Assembly: GCA_963761005.1 (NCBI GenBank)
Contig: CAVXFK010000010.1
Location: forward strand, 83,309 to 147,308
Origin: DASWJZ01 sp963761005
GTDB lineage: Bacteria; Pseudomonadota; Alphaproteobacteria; Rhizobiales; Afifellaceae
Reading direction: 5' to 3'
DNA: 64,000 bases
In this document: piece by piece, positions 49,226-58,245 of the stretch
How the letters are laid out: each line of letters opens with the position of its first letter
Numbering within the stretch: position 1 is the first letter of the stretch
The notes under the pieces: generated by a model
What the model saw: the letters and a program-made list of their open reading frames with translations, nothing else
Databases searched by the model: none
What the model was told of the DNA's origin: nothing
Program-made: the position numbers and the translations under genes

Positions 49226-52200
49226 TTGCGTGAAATAAGGTTGTTCGTCTCCTCGCCGGACGATGCGCTGATGGAGCGCAAGCGCCTCGCGCAGGTGGTC
49301 GAGCGGCTGAGCGGCGAGATCCGTGGAATCGCGACGATTCGCCCGGTGCGCTGGGAAACCTCGTTCTACAAGGCGCATACGACCTTCCAGAAGCAGATTC
49401 CCGAGGCGTCGGAGTGCGAGATCGTCGTCGGCATTCTGCGGCACAGGCTCGGCACCGCGCTCCCCAACGATTTTCCCAAAATGCCGACCGGAGAGTCCTA
49501 TCCGAGCGGCACTGCCTACGAAGTTCTGTCGGCGCTGGAGAAGCGGCAGACGGCCGAGCTGCCCGACGTTTACGTCTTCCGCTACGCGGAGCCGCCGACG
49601 GTCAGGCTGGACGACGCGGACGAGCGCCGCCACGTCGAGCACCAGTGGGAGAGCGTGAAGGCGTTCTTCTCGAAGTGGTTTGTCACCTCGGAAGGGCAGT
49701 TCAAGGCCGCTTTCCAGACTTTCGACTCCACGGACGATTTTGAGGCGAAAGCGGAGGCGCTGATTCGGCAATGGATCGCCGAGCGCATCCTGCACGGCAG
49801 GAGCATCGTATGGCCGATCGCCGTTCGCGGCTCGCCCTTCCGCGGCCTTGAGGCCTTCGACGCCAAGCACGCGTCGGTGTTCTTCGGCCGCTCGCGCGAC
49901 ATCGCTCGGGCGGTCAGCGCCTTGCACGAGGCGGCCGAGCGCGGAACGCCCTACCTCATGGTCATCGGCCCGAGCGGTGCGGGCAAATCCTCGATCGCTC
50001 GCGCCGGCCTCGCACCGCGCCTCACCGCGCCGGGAGTTGTTCCCGGGGTCGATGTCTGGCGGGTCGCCATCATGCGGCCGGGAGAGAAGGGCGGCGATCC
50101 GTTCATCGCGTTGGCCGAAGCGCTGCTCAGGGCCGATGACGGGGCGGAAGGCGACGGCTGCCGTGCCGGTCTCGCCGAGATTGCCGAGGACGGGTTCGGC
50201 ACGCTGCGCGAGCTGGCCGATCTCTTGGCGCACGCGGACTCAACTGCCGTGCGGCCTATCGTGCATGCCCTGGAGCGGGTGGCGGAAGAGGAGCGCGCCA
50301 CCGCCGGATACGAGCGCCCGGTCAGCGCCGCGCTGCTTCTGCTGGTCGACCAGCTCGACGAGCTCTTGGGGGCGGACGTACGCGAGGAGGTCCGGCAGAA
50401 ATTCGCAGCGCTCCTTCGCCATCTCTGCCGCACCGGCCGCGTCTGGGTCATCACCACGCTCCGCGCCGATCTTTACGAACGGCACATCGCCGTTTCCGAT
50501 CTCTTGGCGCTGAAGACGGAAGGCGCTTCCTACGATCTGCAGCCACCGGGCCCGGCGGACCTGGCGGAGATCGTGCGTGCCCCGGCCAAAGCCGCCGAGC
50601 TTGTCTACGAGACCGACGCGAACGGCCGCAGCCTCGACGAACGCCTTCTTGCTGATGCGGAGCGCGCCGACATCCTGCCGCTCGTCCAGTTCACGCTGAA
50701 TCGCCTCTTCGAGGAGCGCGTCAACGTGGACGGCGAGATACGGCTCACTCACGCTGCCTACGAGGCGATGGGGGGCCTCGACGGCGCCATCGACCACGAG
50801 GCGGAGCGCGCGCTGGCGCGCCTCGGCGAGGCGGAGAAGCAAGCGCTGCCACGCCTCTTGCGCGAGCTTGCGACGCCGTCGCGGATGGGGGCCGACCGCG
50901 GCCAGGACAGCGGCCACGCCGCCCCGCTCACGATCCGCACGGTCCGCTTCGACCGCGTCGCCCACGACCGGCCGTCGGAGCGGCTGGTCGAGGCGCTGAT
51001 CGACGCGCGCATATTGCTCACGAGCGGTGACGAGAACGTCCGCTCCGTGCGAATCGCGCATCAGCGCGTGCTGAACAGCTGGCGGCGTGCGCGCGAAATC
51101 GTCGCCGAGCACGCCGATTTCTTCCGCATCCGCGAGGAGGTGGAGGACGAACGCCGCCGATGGGAAGCCGCCGACAAGGCGCGCGACCTATTGATCCCGC
51201 ACGGGTTGAGGCTGGCCGAGGCGGAGAGCATCCAGAAGCGTTTCAGCGACGAGATTTCTCCCGCGACCCGCGCCTTTATCGCCCTTTCCGGAAACCGCGC
51301 GCGACTGCGGCAACGGCTGACGACGGCGGCGGCCGTGGTGTTCTTCGGTGTCGCTATCGCGGCCGGCTATCTCGGCTGGCTTTCGCGGCAGCACGCCGCG
51401 GCGGAGCTTGCCGCGAACGAGGAGGCGCAACGAAATCTCGGCATCGCCAAGCAGACCGTCGACGGCATGATCGCGCAGGTCGCGCAGGGGCTGCGCGGCT
51501 CGGCCGGGGTTCCAATCGAGACCGTCCGCAAAGTTCTATCGGACCTCGAGACCGCGGTCGACCGACTGAACAAGTCGGCGCCCCACGATTACAGCCTGCG
51601 GCGGAGCCGCGTTGCCATGTTCGTGGAATTCGGCGCGACCTACGCATCGGCAGGCGAAAGCGCGGGTGCACTCGACGCCTACAGCCAGGCGATCGCCATG
51701 GCGAAGAGCTTGCTGGCGGAGCGCCCCGACGATTTGGACGTCCAGCGTTCTTTGGCGGAGGCGCTGCAACAGCTCGGCGATCTCCACTACCGCATCGGAA
51801 AGTCGGCCGAAGCGCTGCAGTCGCTGAACGCGGCCCTCGCTCTCGACCGGAAGCTCGTGGTTGCGCTGAAGGACGATCCGACGATCTGGAACCACATCTC
51901 GCTCTCCCTCAACGATATCGGTGACCTGAAGCGGCGCGCCGGAGACTCTGCCTCAGCGCTTACGGCCTATGCCGAAGGCGTGGATATCGGGCGGCGACTG
52001 ATGGCCGCCGACCCCGGGAACGTTGCCTGGCAGGAAGAGCTTGCGGTGTCGCTGATCCACGTCGCGGACGTGAAGGCCACTTTGGGCCAGGTCGACGGCG
52101 CACTCGATGCCTTTGCCGAGGGCCTTGCGACCTGGCGCAAGATCGCCGCCACCGATCCCGGCAATCTCCTGTGGCTGCACCAAGTCGGCATGGCGCTGGA

Positions 52201-52921
52201 CAGCATCGGCGACATTCAGTTCGGCGACGGGCGACTGCCCGACGCCAAAGCGTCGTTCGAGGAGGCGCTCACCATCAATCGTCGTCTGGTCCAATCCGAT
52301 CCCGGCAACAGGAAGTGGCTCGGCGATCTCGCGGCCAGCCTGGAGCGGGTCGGCGAGATCAAGCTCCGCGGCGACGATCTGCCGGGCGCGCAGGCGGCCT
52401 TTGAAGAGAGCCTCGGCACACGCCGAAGGCTTGCGCAGCTTGATTCCGGAAACCTCGAATGGCAGCGCGACGTGGCGTCGAGCCTCTTCAGCATCGGGGA
52501 CGTGAAGCTGAAGAGCGGCGATGCGGCGGGGATGCAGGCGGATTACGACGAGGGGATCGGTATTCTCCGACAGCTCACCAAGTCCGGACCACGCAACACA
52601 CGCTGGTGGCGGAACCTCGCCGGCGCGCTGAAAACTCTGGGTGCGCAGAAATACGCCGTTGGCGCGACCGAGGAGGGTGAGCGCATGTTCGATGAGACCC
52701 GGGCGATCCGCCGCGAGCTCATCGAGCTGGATCCGGCCAATGCCTATTGGCAGGTCGAGCTTGTGAAGAACCTGAAGGACATTGTCGGCTGGACGAGTGG
52801 ACCCTATCGCGCGGCGGCCCGCGAAGAGGCGCTTGCTGTCATCGCCAACCTCCACAAGCAGGGGGTGCCGGCGGACACATATTCCGGGCTGGAGCAGGAT
52901 CTTCTAGCGATGGGAGATTAG
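49226..52921 (+). CDS. DUF4062-like / STAND NTPase / transmembrane / TPR protein
   Basis: A 1231-residue intact protein. The N-terminus (IRLFVSSPDDALMERKRLAQ) is DUF4062-like. A novel STAND NTPase (nSTAND1) follows: SPFRGLEAFDAKHASVFFGR, Walker A GPSGAGKSS (about residues 248-256) and Walker B LLLLVDQLDELLG (about 371). One membrane helix lies at about 698-716 (AAAVVFFGVAIAAGYLGWLS). The rest is a series of TPR-like repeats (ADVKATLGQVDGALDAFAEG, GEIKLRGDDLPGAQAAFEES). The TTG start has GGAGGGG about 9 nt upstream. STAND proteins with an effector-like N-terminus and a C-terminal repeat sensor are common in predicted conflict systems; the target here is unknown. It stands alone between serS and tatC. 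Confidence 0.85.
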   Translation: MREIRLFVSSPDDALMERKRLAQVVERLSGEIRGIATIRPVRWETSFYKAHTTFQKQIPEASECEIVVGILRHRLGTALPNDFPKMPTGESYPSGTAYEVLSALEKRQTAELPDVYVFRYAEPPTVRLDDADERRHVEHQWESVKAFFSKWFVTSEGQFKAAFQTFDSTDDFEAKAEALIRQWIAERILHGRSIVWPIAVRGSPFRGLEAFDAKHASVFFGRSRDIARAVSALHEAAERGTPYLMVIGPSGAGKSSIARAGLAPRLTAPGVVPGVDVWRVAIMRPGEKGGDPFIALAEALLRADDGAEGDGCRAGLAEIAEDGFGTLRELADLLAHADSTAVRPIVHALERVAEEERATAGYERPVSAALLLLVDQLDELLGADVREEVRQKFAALLRHLCRTGRVWVITTLRADLYERHIAVSDLLALKTEGASYDLQPPGPADLAEIVRAPAKAAELVYETDANGRSLDERLLADAERADILPLVQFTLNRLFEERVNVDGEIRLTHAAYEAMGGLDGAIDHEAERALARLGEAEKQALPRLLRELATPSRMGADRGQDSGHAAPLTIRTVRFDRVAHDRPSERLVEALIDARILLTSGDENVRSVRIAHQRVLNSWRRAREIVAEHADFFRIREEVEDERRRWEAADKARDLLIPHGLRLAEAESIQKRFSDEISPATRAFIALSGNRARLRQRLTTAAAVVFFGVAIAAGYLGWLSRQHAAAELAANEEAQRNLGIAKQTVDGMIAQVAQGLRGSAGVPIETVRKVLSDLETAVDRLNKSAPHDYSLRRSRVAMFVEFGATYASAGESAGALDAYSQAIAMAKSLLAERPDDLDVQRSLAEALQQLGDLHYRIGKSAEALQSLNAALALDRKLVVALKDDPTIWNHISLSLNDIGDLKRRAGDSASALTAYAEGVDIGRRLMAADPGNVAWQEELAVSLIHVADVKATLGQVDGALDAFAEGLATWRKIAATDPGNLLWLHQVGMALDSIGDIQFGDGRLPDAKASFEEALTINRRLVQSDPGNRKWLGDLAASLERVGEIKLRGDDLPGAQAAFEESLGTRRRLAQLDSGNLEWQRDVASSLFSIGDVKLKSGDAAGMQADYDEGIGILRQLTKSGPRNTRWWRNLAGALKTLGAQKYAVGATEEGERMFDETRAIRRELIELDPANAYWQVELVKNLKDIVGWTSGPYRAAAREEALAVIANLHKQGVPADTYSGLEQDLLAMGD

Positions 52922-52965
52922 GTCGCCGCCGCGGGGCGTCGCGCCGAAAGGCCTCGTTATAGTCC

Positions 52966-53769
52966 TCAGGCTGCGGCGTCGGCGGCCTCGCGTTGCGCCT
53001 CGGCGGCGCGGCGCGACCTCTCCACGTAGCGCACCGCGAAAATCGATATCTCGTAAAGCGCGATCGTCGGCAGCGCGAGGCTGATCTGGCTGACCGGGTC
53101 AGGCGGCGTCAGCACCGCCGCCACGATGAAGGCGATGACGATCGCCCACTTGCGCTTCCCCTTCAGCGTCTCCGTCGTGATGATCCCGGCGCGCGCCAGA
53201 AGCGTCATCAGCACCGGAAGCTGGAACACCAGGCCGAACGCGAAGATGAGCGTCATGATCAGCCCGAGATATTCGTTCACCTTCGGCAGAAGCTCGATCG
53301 ACGCCCGCCCCGGCCCGCCGTGCTGCTCCATCGACAGGAAGAATTTCAGCGCCAGCGGCATGACGGCGAAATAGACGAGCATCGCGCCGAGCGCGAAAAG
53401 GACCGGCGTCGCGATCAGAAACGGCAGGAACGCTCTTCGCTCGTTCTTGTAGAGGCCCGGCGCGACGAACTTGTAGATCTGGTTGGCGATCACCGGAAAG
53501 GCGATGAACAGCGCGCCGAAGAGCGCGAGCTTCATCTGCGTGAAGAAATACTCCTGCGGCGCCGTGTAGATGAGCTTGATCTCACGCAGCGGCCCCGCGG
53601 CGCGCTCGTAGGGGATCACCAGGATGTTGAAGATGCGGCTTGCGAAGAAGAAGCAGACGAGGAAGGCGATCAGGATCGCGATCATCGCGCGCATCAGCCG
53701 CTGCCGGAGCTCGATCAGATGCTCGATCAGCGGCGCCTTCGAGGCTTCGATGTCGTCTCCCTGGCTCAC
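52966..53769 (-). CDS. tatC: Sec-independent protein translocase TatC
   Basis: 267 residues with six membrane segments. Conserved N-terminal APLIEHLIELRQRLMRAMIA, signal-peptide-binding region FFTQMKLALFGALFIAFPVI, then FGLVFQLPVLMTLLARAGII and VIAFIVAAVLTPPDPVSQIS. Recognises twin-arginine signals. It overlaps tatB by four bases. Confidence 0.97.
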   Translation of the reverse strand: MSQGDDIEASKAPLIEHLIELRQRLMRAMIAILIAFLVCFFFASRIFNILVIPYERAAGPLREIKLIYTAPQEYFFTQMKLALFGALFIAFPVIANQIYKFVAPGLYKNERRAFLPFLIATPVLFALGAMLVYFAVMPLALKFFLSMEQHGGPGRASIELLPKVNEYLGLIMTLIFAFGLVFQLPVLMTLLARAGIITTETLKGKRKWAIVIAFIVAAVLTPPDPVSQISLALPTIALYEISIFAVRYVERSRRAAEAQREAADAAA

Positions 53770-54155
53770 GCCGCATCGCTCCCGTGCGCCGGTGTTGCAG
53801 CACCGGTCTTCACCGGCTCGGCCGGATGCGGATGGTCGCCGGTCTTGTCCGGCTCGGGCGTAGATGCAGGGATTGGCTTCTCGGCCGCGCGCATCGTGGC
53901 GTCGATGTCCTTCTTCGCGTCGGTCAGCGGCTTCGCAGCGGCGGTGATCTGCTTCTTCGCGTCCTCAAGCCCGGCTTCGCGCTCCGCCTCGCGCAGCGCT
54001 TCGTCGAATTGCCGCTTGAAGTCGTTGGCGGTGCGTCGCACCTGCCCCATCGTTTTGCCGAACGTTCTCAGCATCCGCGGCAGGTCTTTCGGACCAACCA
54101 CGATGATCGCGACCGCCGCGATGACGAGAAGCTCACTCCAGCCGATGTCGAACAT
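53766..54155 (-). CDS. tatB: Sec-independent protein translocase TatB
   Basis: 129 residues. N-terminal membrane helix and hinge MFDIGWSELLVIAAVAIIVV then GPKDLPRMLRTFGKTMGQVR, an amphipathic helix and a disordered Pro/Lys-rich tail. Bridges TatC and TatA during substrate recognition. Four-base overlap with tatC. Confidence 0.95.
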   Translation of the reverse strand: MFDIGWSELLVIAAVAIIVVGPKDLPRMLRTFGKTMGQVRRTANDFKRQFDEALREAEREAGLEDAKKQITAAAKPLTDAKKDIDATMRAAEKPIPASTPEPDKTGDHPHPAEPVKTGAATPAHGSDAA

Positions 54156-54182
54156 CGCTTAGGTCTGGCGCGTTAAGCGCGC

Positions 54183-54407
54183 TCAGCTCGCCTTTGTCTT
54201 TTTCTCGGCGGGCTCGGACGCCATCGGCTGCGTCGGATCGTGATCGATCGTGTGCGGCTTGTCGTCGTCGTCCTCGGCCATGCCCTTCTTGAAGGATTTG
54301 ATGCCCTTCGCCACGTCGCCCATCAGATCCGAAATCTTGCCGCGCCCGAAAAGCACCATGACGAGCAGGAGTACGATGAGCCAATGCCAAATCGAGAAAC
54401 TACCCAT
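54183..54407 (-). CDS. tatA: Sec-independent protein translocase TatA
   Basis: 74 residues: short membrane helix WHWLIVLLLVMVLFGRGKIS, then amphipathic helix DLMGDVAKGIKSFKKGMAED and an acidic, disordered tail. Forms the protein-conducting oligomer of the Tat system. The ATG at 54407 has GGAG six bases upstream. This window encodes two apparent Tat substrates (sulfite dehydrogenase and carbonic anhydrase). Confidence 0.95.
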   Translation of the reverse strand: MGSFSIWHWLIVLLLVMVLFGRGKISDLMGDVAKGIKSFKKGMAEDDDDKPHTIDHDPTQPMASEPAEKKTKAS

Positions 54408-54496
54408 ATCTGTCTCCAAAACCCCCGCTGGTCGCCCGTTACGCCGGCCGCGGCGGGACTATTGCAAATCGGCCCCTCGCCTTCAATCGCAAGGTC

Positions 54497-55600
54497 TTAG
54501 CCGCCTTCCGGAAAGACTAACACGTCGCGCTCGTCGAAGCTGACCTGGACATCGGCTCCCGGCGCGAGCCCGTCGCCGGCGCGCGCCTTGGCGAGGAGAT
54601 AGGTCTCAAGACCCTCCACCGCCACCTCGAAGAGCTCAACCTCGCCGAGGAAATAGCGCGTGCGGATGCGCCCGGGCGTGCCGTTCTTGCCCTGGTCGGC
54701 CTCTGTCAGAAGCACACCCCGCGGACGCACGGCGACCACGACGGAAGCGCCTTCGGGCTGCCCACCACAGCCGAAATCGGCGATCGGCGTGACCGCGCGG
54801 CCGGAAGCCACAGACCCCGGCAACTCGTTCAGCGCGCTGAAGAAGCGCGCCGCGAATAGGCTCTTCGGCCGGTCGTAAAGGTCCTCCGCCCCGCCCTCCT
54901 GCACAATTCTGCCGCCGCGCATCAGAATGATGCGGTCGGCCATGCGCATCGCCTCTTCCGGGTCGTGGGTAACGATAACGGCGGTCGCGCCCGCCTCGCG
55001 CAGCACCGAGAGCGTGTCGGCGCGCACGCTGTCCCTCAGCCGGCTGTCGAGACCGGAGAACGGCTCGTCCATCAGGAGCACGCCTGGCCGCGGCACGATG
55101 GCGCGCGCAAGCGCCACGCGCTGCTGCTCGCCGCCGGAGATTTCGTGCGGATAGGAATCGGCGAGATGCAGGAGCCCGACGCGGGCAAGCGCCTCTTTCG
55201 CCTCCGCGACGCGCGCTTTGCGGTCGAGCGCGGTCAGGCCGAACATCACGTTCCTCAAGACCGTCAAATGCGGGAAGAGCGCATAGTCCTGGAACATGAG
55301 GCCAACCGAGCGCTTCTCCGGCGGCACGAAGGCGTTCGGCGAAGCGACCTCGCGGTTATCGAGAAGCACGCGGCCGAAAGTCGGCGCATCGACGCCGGCA
55401 GCAATTCTGAGAAGCGTCGTCTTGCCGCAGCCCGATTGACCGAGGAGTGCGACGATCTCGCCCGGCATGACGTCGAGGTCGACGTGGTCGAGCGCCGTCA
55501 CGCGTCCGAAGCGCCGCGTCACCTTCTCCAGCGTCAGCCTTGAGGCAATCGTCGCGGCGGCTCGGCGGCGCGAGCGCTCGGCCGGAAGAACGGAGACCAT
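54497..55600 (-). CDS. ABC transporter ATP-binding protein (FbpC-like, with TOBE domain)
   Basis: 367 residues: Walker A ALLGQSGCGKTTLLRIAAGV, Q-loop GLMFQDYALFPHLTVLRNVM, signature ISGGEQQRVALARAIV, Walker B VLLMDEPFSGLDSRLRD, and a C-terminal TOBE-like domain (RYFLGEVELFEVAVEGLETY). Matches the ATPase of ferric-iron uptake systems, but no permease or binding protein is adjacent, so its partner is elsewhere. It lies between tatA and scpB. Confidence 0.85.
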   Translation of the reverse strand: MVSVLPAERSRRRAAATIASRLTLEKVTRRFGRVTALDHVDLDVMPGEIVALLGQSGCGKTTLLRIAAGVDAPTFGRVLLDNREVASPNAFVPPEKRSVGLMFQDYALFPHLTVLRNVMFGLTALDRKARVAEAKEALARVGLLHLADSYPHEISGGEQQRVALARAIVPRPGVLLMDEPFSGLDSRLRDSVRADTLSVLREAGATAVIVTHDPEEAMRMADRIILMRGGRIVQEGGAEDLYDRPKSLFAARFFSALNELPGSVASGRAVTPIADFGCGGQPEGASVVVAVRPRGVLLTEADQGKNGTPGRIRTRYFLGEVELFEVAVEGLETYLLAKARAGDGLAPGADVQVSFDERDVLVFPEGG

Positions 55601-55643
55601 GCGCCGGGCTTATGGGCTGCCGGGATCGAGGCGGCAAGCCCGC

Positions 55644-56378
55644 TCAGTCGTCGCTTTGTTCAGGCTCCGCCGGCTCGTCTTCGGGCTCCTCGCCACCTTC
55701 CGTCGCGCCGTATTCATCGAAGTCCGGCTCGAGCGGGTCTTCGTCGGGCGCGAGCTCGGGATTGTCGTTCGGCGCCGGCAAGTCGTCGCCGGGCACGGCC
55801 AGCAACTCGATCAGCCCGGCAGCCTTGAGGTCCGCGAGGCCCGGAAGGTCGCCGATCAATTCCAGCCCGAAATGGTCGAGGAAGCCGGGTGTCGTGCCGA
55901 ACGTCACCGGGCGCCCCGGTGTGCGCCGGCGGCCGCGCAGCCTGACCCAGCCCGCCTCGAGCAGAACGTCGAGCGTGCCGCGTGAGACAGCGACGCCGCG
56001 CACGTCCTCGATCTCCGCGCGCGTGACCGGCTGGTGGTAGGCAATGACAGCAAGCGTCTCGACGGCGGCGCGCGAGAGCTTCTTCTCCTGCACGACGTCG
56101 CGGCGAAGAACGAAGGCGAGGTCTTCCGCGGTGCGGAAGGCCCAGCGGTCGTCGGTGCGGCGAAGATTGACGCCGCGTCCGGCATAGGCCGCCTGCAGCT
56201 CATGGAGGAGCGCGTCGAGGTCGACGCCCTCCGGCATGCGAAGCGCGATCTCAGCGCGCGACAGCGGCTCTGCGGCAGCGAAGAGGATCGCCTCCAGCAT
56301 GCGGAGATGCAGGCGCTGGTCCTCCGGCGCGAGGCTTCGCACGTTGCTCTCGTCCCAGGAGGCGGCCGCTTCAGCCAT
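55644..56378 (-). CDS. scpB: Segregation and condensation protein B
   Basis: 244 residues: tandem winged helices with MLEAILFAAAEPLSRAEIAL and RAAVETLAVIAYHQPVTRAE then IEDVRGVAVSRGTLDVLLEA. The C-terminus is a long acidic tail (EPEDEPAEPEQSDD). It partners ScpA and SMC in chromosome compaction. Overlaps scpA by eight bases. Confidence 0.95.
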   Translation of the reverse strand: MAEAAASWDESNVRSLAPEDQRLHLRMLEAILFAAAEPLSRAEIALRMPEGVDLDALLHELQAAYAGRGVNLRRTDDRWAFRTAEDLAFVLRRDVVQEKKLSRAAVETLAVIAYHQPVTRAEIEDVRGVAVSRGTLDVLLEAGWVRLRGRRRTPGRPVTFGTTPGFLDHFGLELIGDLPGLADLKAAGLIELLAVPGDDLPAPNDNPELAPDEDPLEPDFDEYGATEGGEEPEDEPAEPEQSDD

Positions 56379-57204
56379 TTGCTGCCTCCTGCAGCGGCAT
56401 CTCCGCCTCCTTCGCTCTGCGGCGAACGTAGAGCGGCGCGAACGGCGCGTTCTGCCTCAGCTCCAATTCGCCCTCGCGCACCAGTTCAAGGCTCGCCGAG
56501 AACGCGCTTGCGCGCGCTGTCGCACGCATCTCCGGCTTTGCGAGATATTCGATCAGGTAGGAGTCGAGGAGCTCCCATTGCGGCGCTGCGCCGATCATTC
56601 GCATCAGCCGCTCGCGCGCCTCCTGCAGCGTGAAGACGTAACGCTCGCGGAGCGTGAAGTGGTTGGCAATGCCGCGCAGCCTGAGCGATGCGTAGGCGGA
56701 GAGGAGGTCGTAGAGCTTCGCGTCCCAGGCGACGCGCATGTTGACGGAAAGCGGCTCCGGCACGCCGCGTGGAAAGACATCGATGCCGAGCCGAGCGGAA
56801 CTCATCAGGCGGCGGCCCGCCTCGCGGATCGCCTCAAGGTGCTTCAGCCGCCGCGCCAATGCCGCCGCGAGCTCCTCCCCGGTCGGCTCGTCGTCCGCCT
56901 CTTCGGGCGGGAGCAGCAAGCGCGATTTGAGATACGCAAGCCATGCCGCCATCACGAGGTAGTCGGCGGCGATCTCCAAGCGAAGCTTCCGCGCCGCCTC
57001 GATGAATCGAAGATACTGCTCCGCCAGCGCCAGGATGGAGATCTTGGCGAGATCCACTTTCTGGTCGCGCGCAAGCTGGAGCAGAAGGTCGAGCGGTCCC
57101 TCGAAGCCGACGACGTCGACGACGAGACGCTCGTCGTCGGAGAGCCGGCGCTCCTCGAACTCGAACGCGTTCGGTTCCGCGGCGCTGATCGCGTGATCGC
57201 TCAT
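56371..57204 (-). CDS. scpA: Segregation and condensation protein A (kleisin)
   Basis: 277 residues: N-terminal kleisin motif VDVVGFEGPLDLLLQLARDQ then KVDLAKISILALAEQYLRFI, LVMAAWLAYLKSRLLLPPEE, and a C-terminal winged helix. Bridges SMC heads. Overlaps nagZ by four bases and scpB by eight, so nagZ-scpA-scpB form one operon. Confidence 0.95.
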   Translation of the reverse strand: MSDHAISAAEPNAFEFEERRLSDDERLVVDVVGFEGPLDLLLQLARDQKVDLAKISILALAEQYLRFIEAARKLRLEIAADYLVMAAWLAYLKSRLLLPPEEADDEPTGEELAAALARRLKHLEAIREAGRRLMSSARLGIDVFPRGVPEPLSVNMRVAWDAKLYDLLSAYASLRLRGIANHFTLRERYVFTLQEARERLMRMIGAAPQWELLDSYLIEYLAKPEMRATARASAFSASLELVREGELELRQNAPFAPLYVRRRAKEAEMPLQEAANG

Positions 57205-58226
57205 GCGAGAGCCTGGTCGAGCAGAAACTGGAAGCGGCTCTCAAGCGACCGCCGCTCCACTTCGGCGGGGGGCTGGCGGACGGCGAGCGCTGCCTCGCAG
57301 CGACGGAGCGCATCGCCGGCAAGCTTCGGTACGCCGGCGGCGATCTGCTTCATCTCCTCCATCTGGCCGTTGCAATGGAGGACGAGGTCGCAGCCGGCCG
57401 CGATTGCCCGCTCCGCGCGTCCGCGCGGCGGCTCGCCGGAAAGCGCGCCCATCGAAATGTCATCTGTCATCAGCGCTCCGTCGAAGCCGATTCGCTCGCG
57501 GATGATGTTACCAATGACAGTGCTGGAAAGCGTTGCCGGCGCACTGTCATCAACGTCTAAAAAGACGACATGCCCCGTCATGCCGAACGGGGCGCGCCTG
57601 GCGAGCAGCCGAAACGGCGTGAAATCCTGCGCCTCGAGCTCCGCCATCGTGGCATCGACCTGCGGCATCTCGCTGTGGCTGTCGACCGTCGCCCGCCCGT
57701 GGCCGGGCATGTGCTTGATGACCGGAAGCACGCCGCTTGCAAGCAGCCCGTCGATCTGCGCCCCACCGAGCGTCGCCACGGCATCGACTGTGCCGCCGAG
57801 CGCGCGATCACCGATTGCCGTCGTGCCGCCTTCAGCCGGAATATCGAGCACAGGCATGCAGTTCACGCTGATGCCGAGCTGACTGAGGTCGAGGCCGATG
57901 AGCTTTGCGCCGAGAAACGCTGCCTCGACGCCGGAAAGCGGATTGCGCCGATAGAGCCGGCCGAAGACGGCGCCGGCCGGATAGGCGCGAAGATGCGGCG
58001 GCCCGATGCGCTGCACACGACCGCCCTCCTGGTCGATGAGCACCGGCGCATCCTCGCGCTGAAGCGCCTCGCGTGCCGCGGCGCAAAGGGCGCGGATCTG
58101 CGGCGGGTCCTCAACGTTCCTTGCAAAGAGGATGACGCCCCACGGCTGCGCCTCGCGTAGGAAAGCCGCCTCGTCTTCCGAAAGCGTCGTCCCGGAAAGA
58201 CCACAGATAAACGCGCGCGAGACCAC
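57201..58226 (-). CDS. nagZ: Beta-N-acetylhexosaminidase (cell-wall recycling)
   Basis: 341 residues of GH3 family: WGVILFARNVEDPPQIRALC, VLIDQEGGRVQRIGPPHLRA, the catalytic loop VIKHMPGHGRATVDSHSEMP (His on the mobile loop), and the nucleophile Asp in LMTDDISMGALSG. Removes GlcNAc from cytoplasmic peptidoglycan fragments. First gene of the operon with scpA and scpB; the SPOR gene lies just upstream on the same strand. Confidence 0.95.
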   Translation of the reverse strand: MVSRAFICGLSGTTLSEDEAAFLREAQPWGVILFARNVEDPPQIRALCAAAREALQREDAPVLIDQEGGRVQRIGPPHLRAYPAGAVFGRLYRRNPLSGVEAAFLGAKLIGLDLSQLGISVNCMPVLDIPAEGGTTAIGDRALGGTVDAVATLGGAQIDGLLASGVLPVIKHMPGHGRATVDSHSEMPQVDATMAELEAQDFTPFRLLARRAPFGMTGHVVFLDVDDSAPATLSSTVIGNIIRERIGFDGALMTDDISMGALSGEPPRGRAERAIAAGCDLVLHCNGQMEEMKQIAAGVPKLAGDALRRCEAALAVRQPPAEVERRSLESRFQFLLDQALA

Positions 58227-58245
58227 GCTATGCCTTGGGGCAGTC

